Source of the DNA: Doryteuthis pealeii
Taxonomy: Eukaryota > Mollusca > Cephalopoda > Myopsida > Loliginidae
Reading direction: 5' to 3'
Assembly (NCBI GenBank): GCA_023376005.1
Contig: CM042145.1
Span: forward strand, 18,815,204 to 18,879,203
DNA: 64,000 nucleotides
Shown: piece by piece, positions 26,401 to 39,500 of the stretch
Layout of the letters: each line of letters begins with the position of its first letter
Numbering within the stretch: position 1 is the stretch's first letter
The notes under the pieces: model-generated
Seen by the model: only the letters and a program-made list of their open reading frames with translations
Told to the model about the DNA's origin: nothing
Database searches by the model: none
Position numbers and translations under genes: made by a program

Positions 26401-29400
26401 TGCAAACATTTTCTAGTTTTTCTATTATATATTTCATTAAACTGATTGAAATTCATCACCAATTAACAGAAGTATATGGCAAAACTGCTTGGGGGTAGAG
26501 AAGATACTTAGTCGAGCCCCCACTAATCAAAGACTAATGTTAGCATTAATAATCAGATATACTAACACTAATAATTTGGATACTACAGGGTTCTAATTGA
26601 TTGTTCTAAGAATTGGCAGAGATATGAGCACTTTAATCACCTATTATAGTGTTGAAAAATTTCGAATTTCATTGAAATTTTAGATGTGGATTTAATCAGC
26701 TTTATTGATAGATATCGATTCGTAGAATGCATTGATTTTAAAGGAAGCGCTTAATTCGAAGGATTGGCTGTGATTTGAACACTTAAATAACCCCTTAAAA
26801 TGCCTGAAAATCACACATTTCATGACAATTAACAGAAGTATATGGCAAGACTGCTTGGGGGTAGAGAAGATACTTAGTCGTGCCCCCACTAATCAAAGAC
26901 TAATGTTAGCATTAATAATCAGATATACTAACACTAATAATTTATGGATACTACAGGGTGTCCATAAAGTCCCGCTACAGGTTTAAAATATATCAACAAA
27001 AATGGCGGTCATGTTTAAGTGCAATAATAAAAAAAATACATTAATATTAAACCTTTAAGAGTTGAACTTTAATATGTTTTTTATGAAAAGATTTTATCAT
27101 TTGTACAATGTGAGTTATTAAATGTTCAATTTTAAAACTGTTTCAAAACTTTGTGGACACCTTGAATTTTGTAATAAATTAGTGAAAAGTGAAAAAGATT
27201 ACATTAAATAAAACATTCCTTTACATCTAATGATTTTTATTTATGATTCTCTTTGTATATAGAAATTATACGTATTTACAAAAATTCAGTGTGCACAAAC
27301 ATTTTCCTTTTTTCCATTACGCTTTCCTAAAAAAATGTATTTTCTTTTGAATAAATTTAGAGATTTTTTGAACCAATCATTAGCCCAACAGTGATCGAAG
27401 AGACAAAGGCTACTGTTACAAGATCAGTTTCTAAAAAGGTAAGTAAAAAGATCTTCATATATTTTGTTAAGGGAATACTAGGCTGTGTTATTGTTATATA
27501 CCCTACCTATGAACATTAATGGGTATGTCCCAATCCTCATAAATACTGAGTAGTCTTATACTACTAGCAATGGTTTACCTTCTTTATGCAGCGGGCAAGT
27601 ATGGTATTTTGTTAACCTTATAAAGATTCTATTTCATTATCAACCTCCATTTGGTTATTTCTCATTTAGTAACTTTATTAGGTTACAACAGTTATATTAA
27701 GTATGTCCAAATATAAAGTCCACCTTGCTGGCTATATAATCCTGCAATGGGGTAAGAACCTACACAAAGAGGGTGTTCTAGGTATGATACTAAACTGCAT
27801 CTGATGGTGAGGCTCTAGTTCTGGAGAGTATGGAGTACCCCTTCATTGCTATTACTCCCAGGTCCACTCTGACCCGGAGTGGTAGTACCTGTTAGTGTCC
27901 CATCTATGGGTTAAATAGAAAAATGTATTTATAAACAAAATTGTATTATCCATTAAGAATTGATTTATTTCAAAACTTTATCGGCATTAAATGACCCACT
28001 GAGGTTGATATGCTGTAAAACAAAACAAATGAAACCAAACTAAATTGCAGGTAGCTTTTCTAATTTTCACAATTTTATAACTGGACTGTATTCATTGTTT
28101 TCAGGTAAACAAACTCAATATGAACCGTATGCACATCAGCTTCAATTTTGATGTGTTTGCTCCAATTCTACTGATACCCAAACATTCCAAGTCCACAGAT
28201 CTATTGTATGTCAAATTAGGACACCTCAGACTCAGGAACTTTTTTGAAATGACTAAAGACCCCACACAAGAATGGAACCACATCTTTCTGAATCTGAGCT
28301 CCATCAAAATCAGCAGGTATATTGCAAATTTTATTTATTCACCATCTTACTGTAATTTAACAAATGTACTTTTTGTCTGTCTGTCATCTCACATAACTAA
28401 AAGATATCTAGAGCTACGGACACCAAATTATATATCCTTACTAATGTGAATCTGGAACATGTTTTTACCATATTAGTAGTTTTGAAAAGTCTGTGTTTGA
28501 TTTTTTAGCTCAGTACTTTATTTACAATGTGTTGTAACTTGAATATCAGAATTAACAGAGAAATAGTAGGAAGAAACATAATTAGTATTAAGGATAAGGG
28601 ATAAAGTTTACTAAGCAAAAATACAAGGTGAACAGTAATTAACAATTGCTACATTGAATTAACAAGTCCCGTGATTTCTGATTGTTGCTTTCTTATGAGG
28701 TTTTGTCAGATATTATTTATAGGAAAAACAGACGATTCCATTCCTGGCTCCATGTGATTTTTTCCTCTTCCCCAAGCTCAAGGGGGTCATCAAGGGAACC
28801 TGTTTTAAGGATGTGCACAACATCAAAAAGGCCATGACGACAGAGCTATGGAGAATCCTGGAAGAATCCTTCCAGGAGTGCATGCAAGTGTGGCAGAGAA
28901 GAATGGGAAAGTGCATTAGACTCCAGGGGATTACTTTGAAGGGGATAACTTGTAGTTTGTAGTTTAAATAAATTTTTTGTGACACCAGTCCTGGAACTTT
29001 TCTGACATACCTCATATGTGCCACAAACTAGCACGTACCAAAATATTGCAAAACTTGGACTCATCCTAGTATTTATAAAATAGAACACTAGAATCATCTG
29101 TAGGAAGTTTAGATTTCTGATGGAGCTATTTTAAGTTTAGAATTTATTGGAATTTCTTTCTGGCTTAATGATTTACCTTTTTGTTGTCACTGTTTCATGA
29201 ATGTTTTAATTATTTCTTTCCAGAGCTGAATTGTCTCTAGCTGATGATGTTTATAACATTGTCCAGAATATTCTGGAACAAGTAAATCTGAAAGCAGACA
29301 TCAAACAGGCACTTCACCCTCAAGTATCCAATGTCCAGTATGACATCTCTGGCCAACTTGATTTAGTCAAGGTAAAATACTTTCATTTCAATAATTTTAC

Positions 29401-30531
29401 AATAGAATTGACAGAATTTAAGGTTATTTCCTATAAGTCTAACATAAACAAAGGGGAACCACTCTTAACTGATAAATTATTTATTTATTGATCTACTAGG
29501 AAAAAAGAAGATGGGTTAGGGTTAGGGTTTAGGGTTAGTTTATTAAATAGTTTAGTAAAATAAATGAATAATTTATCAGTCAAGAGTGGTTCCCCTTTGA
29601 TCATGTTAGACTTATAGGAAATAACCGAATTTAAATTTGATTTGATAATTTTATTTCTACTATCTCAATTCCTATTTTTCTCTCAACCATTTTCTTTATA
29701 ACTTAAAACTTGATGGATATTTTTTCTTTCTTTCTTATTTTAGATCAACTTTATTCAAAAAGATATTCAATTGCTGATTGGGATCTACCAGGAAAATCTA
29801 TCTGAGGGTGCCCCATCAATCTCACCACTTGGTATGTTTAATTTTCTTCTTATTCAACCAGTTATCTCTTTAGACGGTAAGCCTATTAAGCCAGTAGAAC
29901 AATTCACATACCTAGGTAGTAATATCTTATCCACAGAAAGCGATATTAATACACGAATAGCAAAGGCATGGTCGGCCACAAACTATCAGTCATATGGAAG
30001 TCCGATCTCACTGACAAACTAAAGTGACAATTCTTCCAGGCTGTGGTTATGTCAGTGCTGCTGTATGGCTGCACCACTTGGACCCTAACAAAGCGCCTTG
30101 AGAATAAGCTAGATGGGACCTGCACAAGAATGCTGCGTGTAGTCTTGAACAAGTCGTAGATACAGCACCACACAAGGAAGCAGTTGTATGGCCACCTGCC
30201 CCCCATTTCACAGACCATCTGAGTAAGACAGACTAGACATGCAGGACACTGTTGGAGAAGCAAGTACGAGCTCATAAGCAACGTTCTCCTGGGAAGCCAA
30301 CATATGGGCATGCTAATGTGGGCTGCCCAGCAAGGACCTACATTGACCAACTATGCGAGGATGCTGTTAGCTGCGCAGAAGAACTTCCAGGGGCAATGAA
30401 TGATAGGGAAGGTTGGCAAGAGATTGTCATGGATATCTGTGCTACTTGCACGACATGATGATGATGATGATCTCTTTAGATTAAATTTAGTTATCTATAT
30501 GTATATATTTAGTTATCTATCTATCTATCTA

Positions 30532-30580
<49 letters not shown>

Positions 30581-33500
30581 ACCCTGTGGAATGACTCCTC
30601 AAATGATTACATTGCAGATATTAAATAAAAATAGTTAAAATTTCATAAAATTTAAAAACAAAAAAAAACCTTTCAGCTGTTGTATCCTTCAGCCTTCTTC
30701 ATGTGAACGAGCAGATTTCCTACCTCCACGAAAAAGCGTGTCCGGATATGTCTGGACTGTGCGAGGTGGATGAGTGTGGCGAGTGACCACAGAAATTGAA
30801 CTTGCCACCTCCTCGTTGTGAGGAGTGACGCGTAGTTGAAATACTGTTGAAGATAGAATTTCCACATGGGCAGTGCTGAATGGGAGTAGCCCGGATGTAA
30901 ACAGTTACTGATTATTTAAGGCCTACCCTCCCAGACCAAGGGAGGAAAAACCATAGTCGGATTTTGTTGTCGAGAGGAAAGGAACGAAAACTGTATTCGG
31001 ATCTCGCTGTCGAGAAGAGAAGCGTCTGTAGTACTACTGGAAGATTGTTGCATACAGAAGACTTTGGCAGTTGGGAGTGCAGTGCGCACACTTGAAGAGA
31101 CTAGAGTCCAGTGAACATTTGCAGCAGACTTGATTGCAGACCCCCCCCAGTGTTTACTTTCATTCTTGTTACACTTGAGGAAATGAGTTAAACAAATATA
31201 TTAACAAAGAACAGTAGTACAAAATATACCAATGGGTCAGTTACACACAAGGCTGTCTTATCAGCTATCCACTGAAATATTAACTCTCGCTTAAGTGCAG
31301 AACCTACTGCTATTTATAGTTGAAGAGTTCATGCGTGCGTTGTAAATTACCATAACATCTATCCAAGCATAGCTATGATTTAACTTGAGAAATCATTTTG
31401 AATAGTTTGACTATTGGTTAAACAAGGCTGATGAAGAATTCAAAGTGATTTTCCAAGTAGAATTATTGCTATGCTATGCTTGGATAGACAAGGAACACCT
31501 GAAGAAGGCCAGAGAGTACAACGGCCAAAACGTTATGTTTTTATATTTCACCATAAAGATGAGGATAACAGTGTGAAAAATAAAATAATAGATATCAAGC
31601 CTCATCTCAAAAATTGAAGCAAATAATGCCATTACTGTTCTTCTACAAGGATGGCTTTGGCATTAAATAACCTATAAAGGTTGATATGCCATTAAACAAT
31701 GAAACCAAACCAAACATATTCATCCAAAAGTTCAATATACTTGAAACATTATTTCTTAAGTTTCTTTAAACCTTTAAAAAAAAATTATTAAAATATTTAT
31801 AAAAGGTTATTCTACTCTTGGTTGGGGTGAGAACTTTTCACCCCCCCCCCCATTGGAGGTGCTAATGGATAGAGTCATAAGAAATGGTCTCTTCAACCTG
31901 AGTTTAAATTCTGGACGAAGCCACAGTTCGCATACTGCTAATACCCTTGGGAAAGCTATGAATCCAACTACTCTCCCTCCAGCTATGGGTAAATAGTAGG
32001 GCAGACTGAGCTCTTTAGTCTTGGTTAGGCAACCAGTCTAGGAGAAGGAAACTTCTGAATTCAAACCTGTTAAATCCGCTTGGGCTGTTCACTACTAGTC
32101 CTAATTAGTGATCTATTTCACTAATAATAATAATAATAAAAAAAAAACTACCTTTAAAATTACCAACCTAATGTTGTATTTTGTCTTGTGTTACCAATCT
32201 TATCTTCTCAATTTATTTCAGCTGGTTATCACTCTCCAGTCAAAGAAATTTCCCATTTGGCATCTGCTACACCAGTTGCAGGATCTCGGGAGTCCCTGAA
32301 AAGTCTGTCAACCCCCTACTACCCTGCCATCAATCTTCACTTTACAATGGATGGCATGGTGCTCTGTCTGATAGAACAAAAGTCTACAGAATTGGTATGT
32401 TTTGCAAAGTGTTGGAATCTTTGATAGTAAACCATTGTCTTATCTTCAACTTATACTGAAAAACAAGGGACTAATTAAAAATAACTGTTTTTGATTAGAA
32501 GTTGATATATAGTTATTTACTAAGCATAGTATAGTCTGGCACAAGGTCAAAGTAGTGAGGCATCCATGAGAATCAGAATCACTACACTAATGAATTTAAA
32601 CTGTAAGATTATCTATCATTGCACGCACACCCTGTCAGTAGGACATAGAATAAGGTAACTGTATCCTCTGCAGAGGGATAGGACCCCCCACACACACACC
32701 AAAAAAAAAGGTATCCTAGTATGGTACTAAACTGTATCTGGTAGTGAGGCTCCAGTTCTGGATATCTGGGGAGTGTGGAGCACTCCTTCATTGCCATTAC
32801 TCCCAGTTCAACTCTGACCTGGAATGGTAGTACCTGTTAGGGTGTCATCTATAGGTCAAATCGATCTGTTTGCAAATTATTTGAATTAGATAAGAATACT
32901 TGATATCATATAACTATGTGCAGAAAAATTAAGAAACTATATAAAGAAATAAGGCACTAGCGGCAATACTCCAAGGTTTGTAATGGGGTTAACCACGAGT
33001 GTGGCAGACAGGTTGAGAGTTAAAGAAATAACGAACAACAGAATTATGAATAAAAGACTGTATTACAGAATAACAAAAGGTTGCAGACTTTAGTTCGTCT
33101 GCGCAAATAATAATTTGTCACTTATCTGGTGTATCCTGAGATAGGGTATTATCGGAGCCCTTGCTACGGCCTTCTGATAGTTCGGATATGATTGACTTCT
33201 GTTTTGCGGATTCTGGTTGTCTGTTGAAGAATAGGAGCGACCCTTTTTTAGGTCTCTCCCCAGTGAGAGCTGGATCAGAAGAGGTGGCATGAGTTTGCTT
33301 ATTCGGCTTTGCTGCCAAAGTATGCTGGCTCATGATTGGTTGGTTCGAAACAGAGGCTCGCAGACAAAGGACGATAACCCCCATACCCCAGAATTCTCAA
33401 TAACTAAACTGTACGTATACTACAATGTATACAATTACTTAAACCTCTAGGCATAAAATAACCCCAGACAGGTTGGCATGCCATTAAAATTAATCAAATC

Positions 33501-36500
33501 CTTGTATCATTACATAACTTAGTCTGACACAAGATCACCTGTATAGAGCAACCATTGTCTTTTAATAACAACATTGTAAGTGTTCATAAAAAAAAGAAAC
33601 ATTTATTCCTTTCTATCCCTTCTCACTTGATCCAAAATGTAATTAATATTTCAACAATCTACAAGAGTTATGGCCACTTACCTCCCATCTCCCAAACCAT
33701 CCCAGTAAGATAAGCAAGACATACTGGGTACTACTAGAGAAGTAAGGACAAACACATAAGCAGCGTTCTCCTATGGACTCCTACACATGGACACACCAGT
33801 GTTAGTTGACCACTAAAAAATTACTTTCATCATCAGCTCCATGCAGACACTGGATGCCATATTGAGAACTTACCAAGAGTAATGGCAGATAGGTGGGGAT
33901 GGCAAAAGAAAGTCAAGGGAATCCATGCTGTCAGCACACCTTGATAATGATGATGAAATTTCCATTTGAAAAATTGACTAAAATCTTATAATGGAGATTA
34001 TGTAACTGTCTGTCTGTAACCAAAACTATGTCATCACTGATGACACAATTCTCTTGGTTATTTAAGTTATATTCTCAACATTTAGGAAATAGTTATTATT
34101 TAATCTTAATTAGCATCTTATTTATTAATGATGTCTCTATTAAACTGTAGTTGAGTTAGATTTGCCGCAAAACTTGCCATATTATTAATGTTTAAAATCC
34201 TGAAATATGTGTTATATATCTTTAAGAAATAAAGATTTACATAGTATATGGTGGGAATAATTTGCATAATGATTTTAACAAAACTGAATTTGATAATAAT
34301 TATTTACTGTTACTGATTTCTAATATTATCGTGTTATTCTCAAACGTATTAAAAGCAATCCTATATCTTTTTTTTAATCAATTAAAATAACATTAAAATA
34401 AGTGTAATATTCTTATATTCATTCTTATTTAGTTTCGTTAGTCTTTCTAATTTAATATATTTTAAATATTTTATTACATTAAAACTTAAATACTTGCACC
34501 CCTCTGAGCAAGAAAAGGAAAAAAACCCAGAGCTAGTTTAAATAAATTAGGGAGTGGCATTAATTTCGTCTGCTAGGAGTTTTAAAAGCGAATTAGAAAT
34601 AATTAAATCTATCATTTAAGGTCAAACTTTGTCTAAATCGATAAGTAGTAACATAATAACCATCATTAAAAAAAGAAAAATATCATTACATATGCAGTTT
34701 ATTTTAAAAAGATTTAAAACTATTTGTTTTTTTTGTCAATTTCGACGATATTAGCCAGCCTCGTTTTCGATGTTTTTAAGTGCTTGTTTACAATTTTACT
34801 GTAACATTCGCGTTTGCAAAAAAATTTACCAAAAATCAGGTAATTATCCGATTTTAATGAAATTTTCAGTATTGATTTAACAATTAATGAATTTTATAAT
34901 GCATCAGTTATTTTATTTCAAAACTTTATTCCCAACATATTTGGCTGATGTGTACATCTTTTTCTCCAGGGTTTCCAAGAGCTTGGACTGAGCCGATTTC
35001 AAATGGGACGTGTAACCATTAAGGGGGATCAGAAAAATGACGGATCTGCAGCTGGTTCCCTACAAGTAAAATGGTTAATGATTGATGACATATGCCCCGA
35101 AAGTAAAGCTGTTGTCAAACGGTAATTTCTTTTTTTTTTTCTTTTTAACATTGTTTAAATAACTTTTAAATCCTAATAAAATATCCTAATAAAATATCAA
35201 CATATTATAGTATATTTATATAAGGGGGCCGGGTTAGCTCAGTCGGTAGAGCGTTCGGCTAGAGACCACAAGGTTCCTAGTTCGATATTGGTCCTCGCCA
35301 ACTCAGCGTATGAGTAGCACAGGGATCTGTGTGGTAAAGTAAGGAGCTGATGGTAGGTGTGGCGCTCCACTTCAGATGCTAAAACAATCTCCTTGGTCTA
35401 TTGCTATTGAAAAGGGGATAAACTCCCTCGCTGACTGGCTGATACCGACAATAGGCCGCCCCGTCGACTTTACTTTACTTACTTACATATATATGAGGGT
35501 AATCCCAAAAGTAAGGTCTCCAAAGCACTGGGGATGCAGGGAAACTGTTCGTGCAGCAGTTGACAACACTGTTGTGTTTGTTGTGCATGTGCCTGCATCT
35601 CGCTACAACACTTTAATTGCCCACCTCTGATCTAGTACCATTGTATAATTCTGCTTTAATGGTTTTTTATGCTTTATTTTTCTCTTTCTGAATGGACAAT
35701 TGTGTGTAGTGTGTGATGGTGTCAGATTCAATTCTTTGAGGAGTATGATTCTAGTAAATAAAAAGATGAGTTATTTTCTGTCTGATTCACCATGAAATTT
35801 CCATATATCTTTAATAATGGAGATTCGCGTCCGTTTTTTGTCTGTAACAAAAATTACGTCACTGCTTACATCACATTACCCAAAATCGTCATAACATAGA
35901 ATAAAATTTATTCTACGTTTTTTGGCATGTTCAAATTTTGAGTGTATTTATTCAATAAATACACTCAAAATTTGAACATGCAACATTAGACAGTCTTCAT
36001 GGTTTTTTTAAAACAAGTTTTAATAAATACATGACTGGTTTTATATATCTATATATAGTTTGTTTTATTTTAATAGATATTTAAAGTTTACATTTCAAAT
36101 TGTTTTATTTTTTAATCCTTTAATGAATTTGATGATTTTACTTACTTAGGGTACAAACTCGCTGACATTGAATTTTTTACTCCCACCCCTCAGGCAATAT
36201 GTTTCAAAAATCTATTTTTACATCGCCCAGGGGGTGTTTTTTATTTTGTACTAGTAATACTTATATAATTATTTCAATTGCAACAAGTCATTTTTTAAAA
36301 TTCTTATTAACAGATATATAATAATTATTTTGATATATATGATGTAACTTCTCTGTATATCTTTTGCTACTGTTCCTCAGCTGAAAGTTTGATGGTAAAA
36401 TAAACCTGCTCATTATCAGAATAACTATTTTTCAAGTGTAAAAATTGTTGTCACTTATTCAATTTCATGTTCAAAATTTCATATCTGTATTTAATTTTCT

Positions 36501-39500
36501 TTAAAGAGTACTGAAGATCGTCAAAAGTAAAGAAAATGCTGATGGAGAAACCTTACCTGTTTTAAATATCAATTACAAGAACTCAGGAGATGGCTGCCAG
36601 AAAGGTAACTCATAATTACTATTTAATACTTTTATGAATGAGTGAATGAAAATATACAACTTTTATAAATGAATGAATGAAAATATACAACTTTTATAAA
36701 TGAATGAATCAAAATATACAACTTTTATGAATGAATCAAAATATACAACTTTTATAAATGAATGAATGAAAATATACAACTTTTATAAATGAATGAATGA
36801 AAATATACAACTTTTATAAATGAATGAATGAAAATATACAACTTTCATGAATGAATGAATGAAAATGTACAAATTAGGCACAGAATTAATTTATTTTTTA
36901 ATTTGAAGATGCTTTTTTCCCTAAGTCTTGAAAATATAGCCTTCATCCTAAAGGCTGAATGGTGCCTTGCATGGTGTAATAGTTTTTGATGTTTGTAAAC
37001 CATTACTAGTGAGTTCAATTCTTACTAGGTACTCTATACTTGTGGATTTGTACCAAACTAAGCTAAGTTTAGTAAATCAATACATCCTAAATGTTAAAAG
37101 TTACTTTAATTTTATGCTTAATCTTCGATTTTTTCAACATTTAAAAGTCAAAAACCAGAGCATCCTTGATGTTGGGAAATACAATAATTTTCAGCATCAA
37201 AAATTATATGTTAGCTACCACTTCAAATAAATGTTTACATAGTATATGGTGTGAATAATTTGCATACCGGTTTTAATAAAACCATGTTTAATAAATAATT
37301 ACTTAGTGTTAATGATTTCTAATATTATTGTTTTATTCTCAAACATATTAAAAGCAATCCTATGTATAATTTTATATTGAAAGCAATTGGAAAAAAGTAA
37401 AAATAAGTAATCTTTTGTGTTCATATTTAAGTTCATTAGTCTTTCGAATTCAGTATAATATTTGATTATATTAAAACTTAAATATTTGTGCCTGGGAGGC
37501 ACACTTTTTTTGCTAGTTTATATAATATAAATATTTAACGCTATATTCAATTTAAATGTGTCTTTTGCAGTGGATATGTCTTTGAAAAAACTACGGTTTC
37601 ATATTTGTCCTACCTACTTGAATTCATTGATGAAATTCATCAATGGATCAATAGAAACCAATTATCAATCATCTGTGAACTCTCCAGTAAAGCCAACCAG
37701 TGATAACTCAAAACCTACAATCTTACATCCTAACGATTCTTCAAACCTGACTATCAGCTGTAAAATTGCTGACCCAGAAATTATATTCTTTGCTGACCCA
37801 GAAAAGAGATGCAGCCCTATCCTTGTCTTTAGGGTAAGTCCTTTTGCTGTTTCTTTCTATTTTGTTCTTTTTACTGTTATTATTATGTTAATTAGTGTTT
37901 ACTATTATCATTTCTAATGCTGCTGCTATAAATATATTCAGCGTGTGAAAAATATAAATGGAAAAGTAGATAAACCGGCACAAACAATTGATTCAATTGA
38001 TATTTCATCTTTGATATATCCGGGTTAAGGGATATATTCTGAAGTTGGTATTTGGTATATTATCACAGTAGTCGTTGGTGCGTCGAATAGCAATACATCT
38101 GCCGAGCAGTTGTGGTGTAGGTCTCGGTATAGTTATAGGTGCCTGTACCAACACAGTGTCGACTATTTATACATGACACTGTCCAATCAGATTATAGTGA
38201 GGGGGTACCAAGGTATTTACATATTCATTATATCAATCTTTATTCATTAAAAGACAATGAAGTCTTTTAATAGATAAAAGTGAAATATTAATTGAATCAA
38301 TTGTTTGTGTTGGTTTATCTACCTTTTCATTTTTATTTTTCGCATTTTGTTGGATTTTTTCCAAACTGTTTATTTCTTTATATAGTCAGTATGTAATTAA
38401 GAGTTTGTGAATTCTTTTCTATTGAAACTAGTGATTTTCTTGTATTGTAAAACTTGTATTGTAGAATTAGTCTAACAGAACTTTACAGTTCTGATCAGTT
38501 AATAATGTCATTAAATCCAGTCAAATTACTAGGGGGAGTCAAAAGTTTTTGCAATAATATTGGTACATGCTAGTTTTTGGCACATATATCACATGAATGA
38601 CCAGTTCAAGCCATGAAAGATATCTGCTAAAGTATTGGTTAGTTGTGTGCTACATGTTTGTACATTACTTCACTTCCTGTGTAATTTGAAAGTTGCACAG
38701 ATTAATGTGAATTTGAAAACTTATGCTTTACAAGTTTGAACTGGGCCATAACACAGCAGAAGCAATTAAAAAAATGGAAGGTGCTTCCTGTGGTTATTAG
38801 TATTGTGGTAGTTGGTGTGCTGACACATTGTACTTTGCTTCACTCTATGTGTGATTTGAAAGCTACATTGATAAACGTACAACATAGTCTAATTTGGGAA
38901 CTTATACTTTATTAGTTTGAACTTGGCCATAATGTTACAGAGGCAACCAAAAACATTTGTTGCATGAAAGGTGAAGGCGCAGTCCAGTAACCAGATGGTT
39001 CAAGAAATTTCATTCAGGTTGCAAGAACCTTGATGATCAAGCAAGGTAGAGTAGGCCTTAAACTGTGTATTCCAAGGCTGTGCTCCAAGCCATAGAGGCA
39101 AATTTGGCAAGTAGCAGATGCTGCACTCACCTGATACTCTCTGTATCAGGTGAGTGTAGCATCTTCCAGTGTAGAATGCTTTGTCTCCTTCATGACTTTG
39201 ATAAAAGCATCCAAAGCTGTCAAAAGAACTTTTGACTCACCCTAGAATTTATCTAGGTGAATTTGTCTTTGGGAATTACTCAAACTTTCAGGGATAATTC
39301 AGTGAGTGAAGGACAGATAGAATTTTGGTACCAATACTTTAAATTTGGTCAGGAAATTGAAAATGATCAGTATTATGGAAGACCTTTGGCAAAAGATACA
39401 TACTGAATATGTGCAGGCTGTCAGGAAAGTGGCAATTGAAATCACAAAGATTTTGAGATGCCACAGACTGTTCTGAAAGTATCCAACCATTATGAATATC

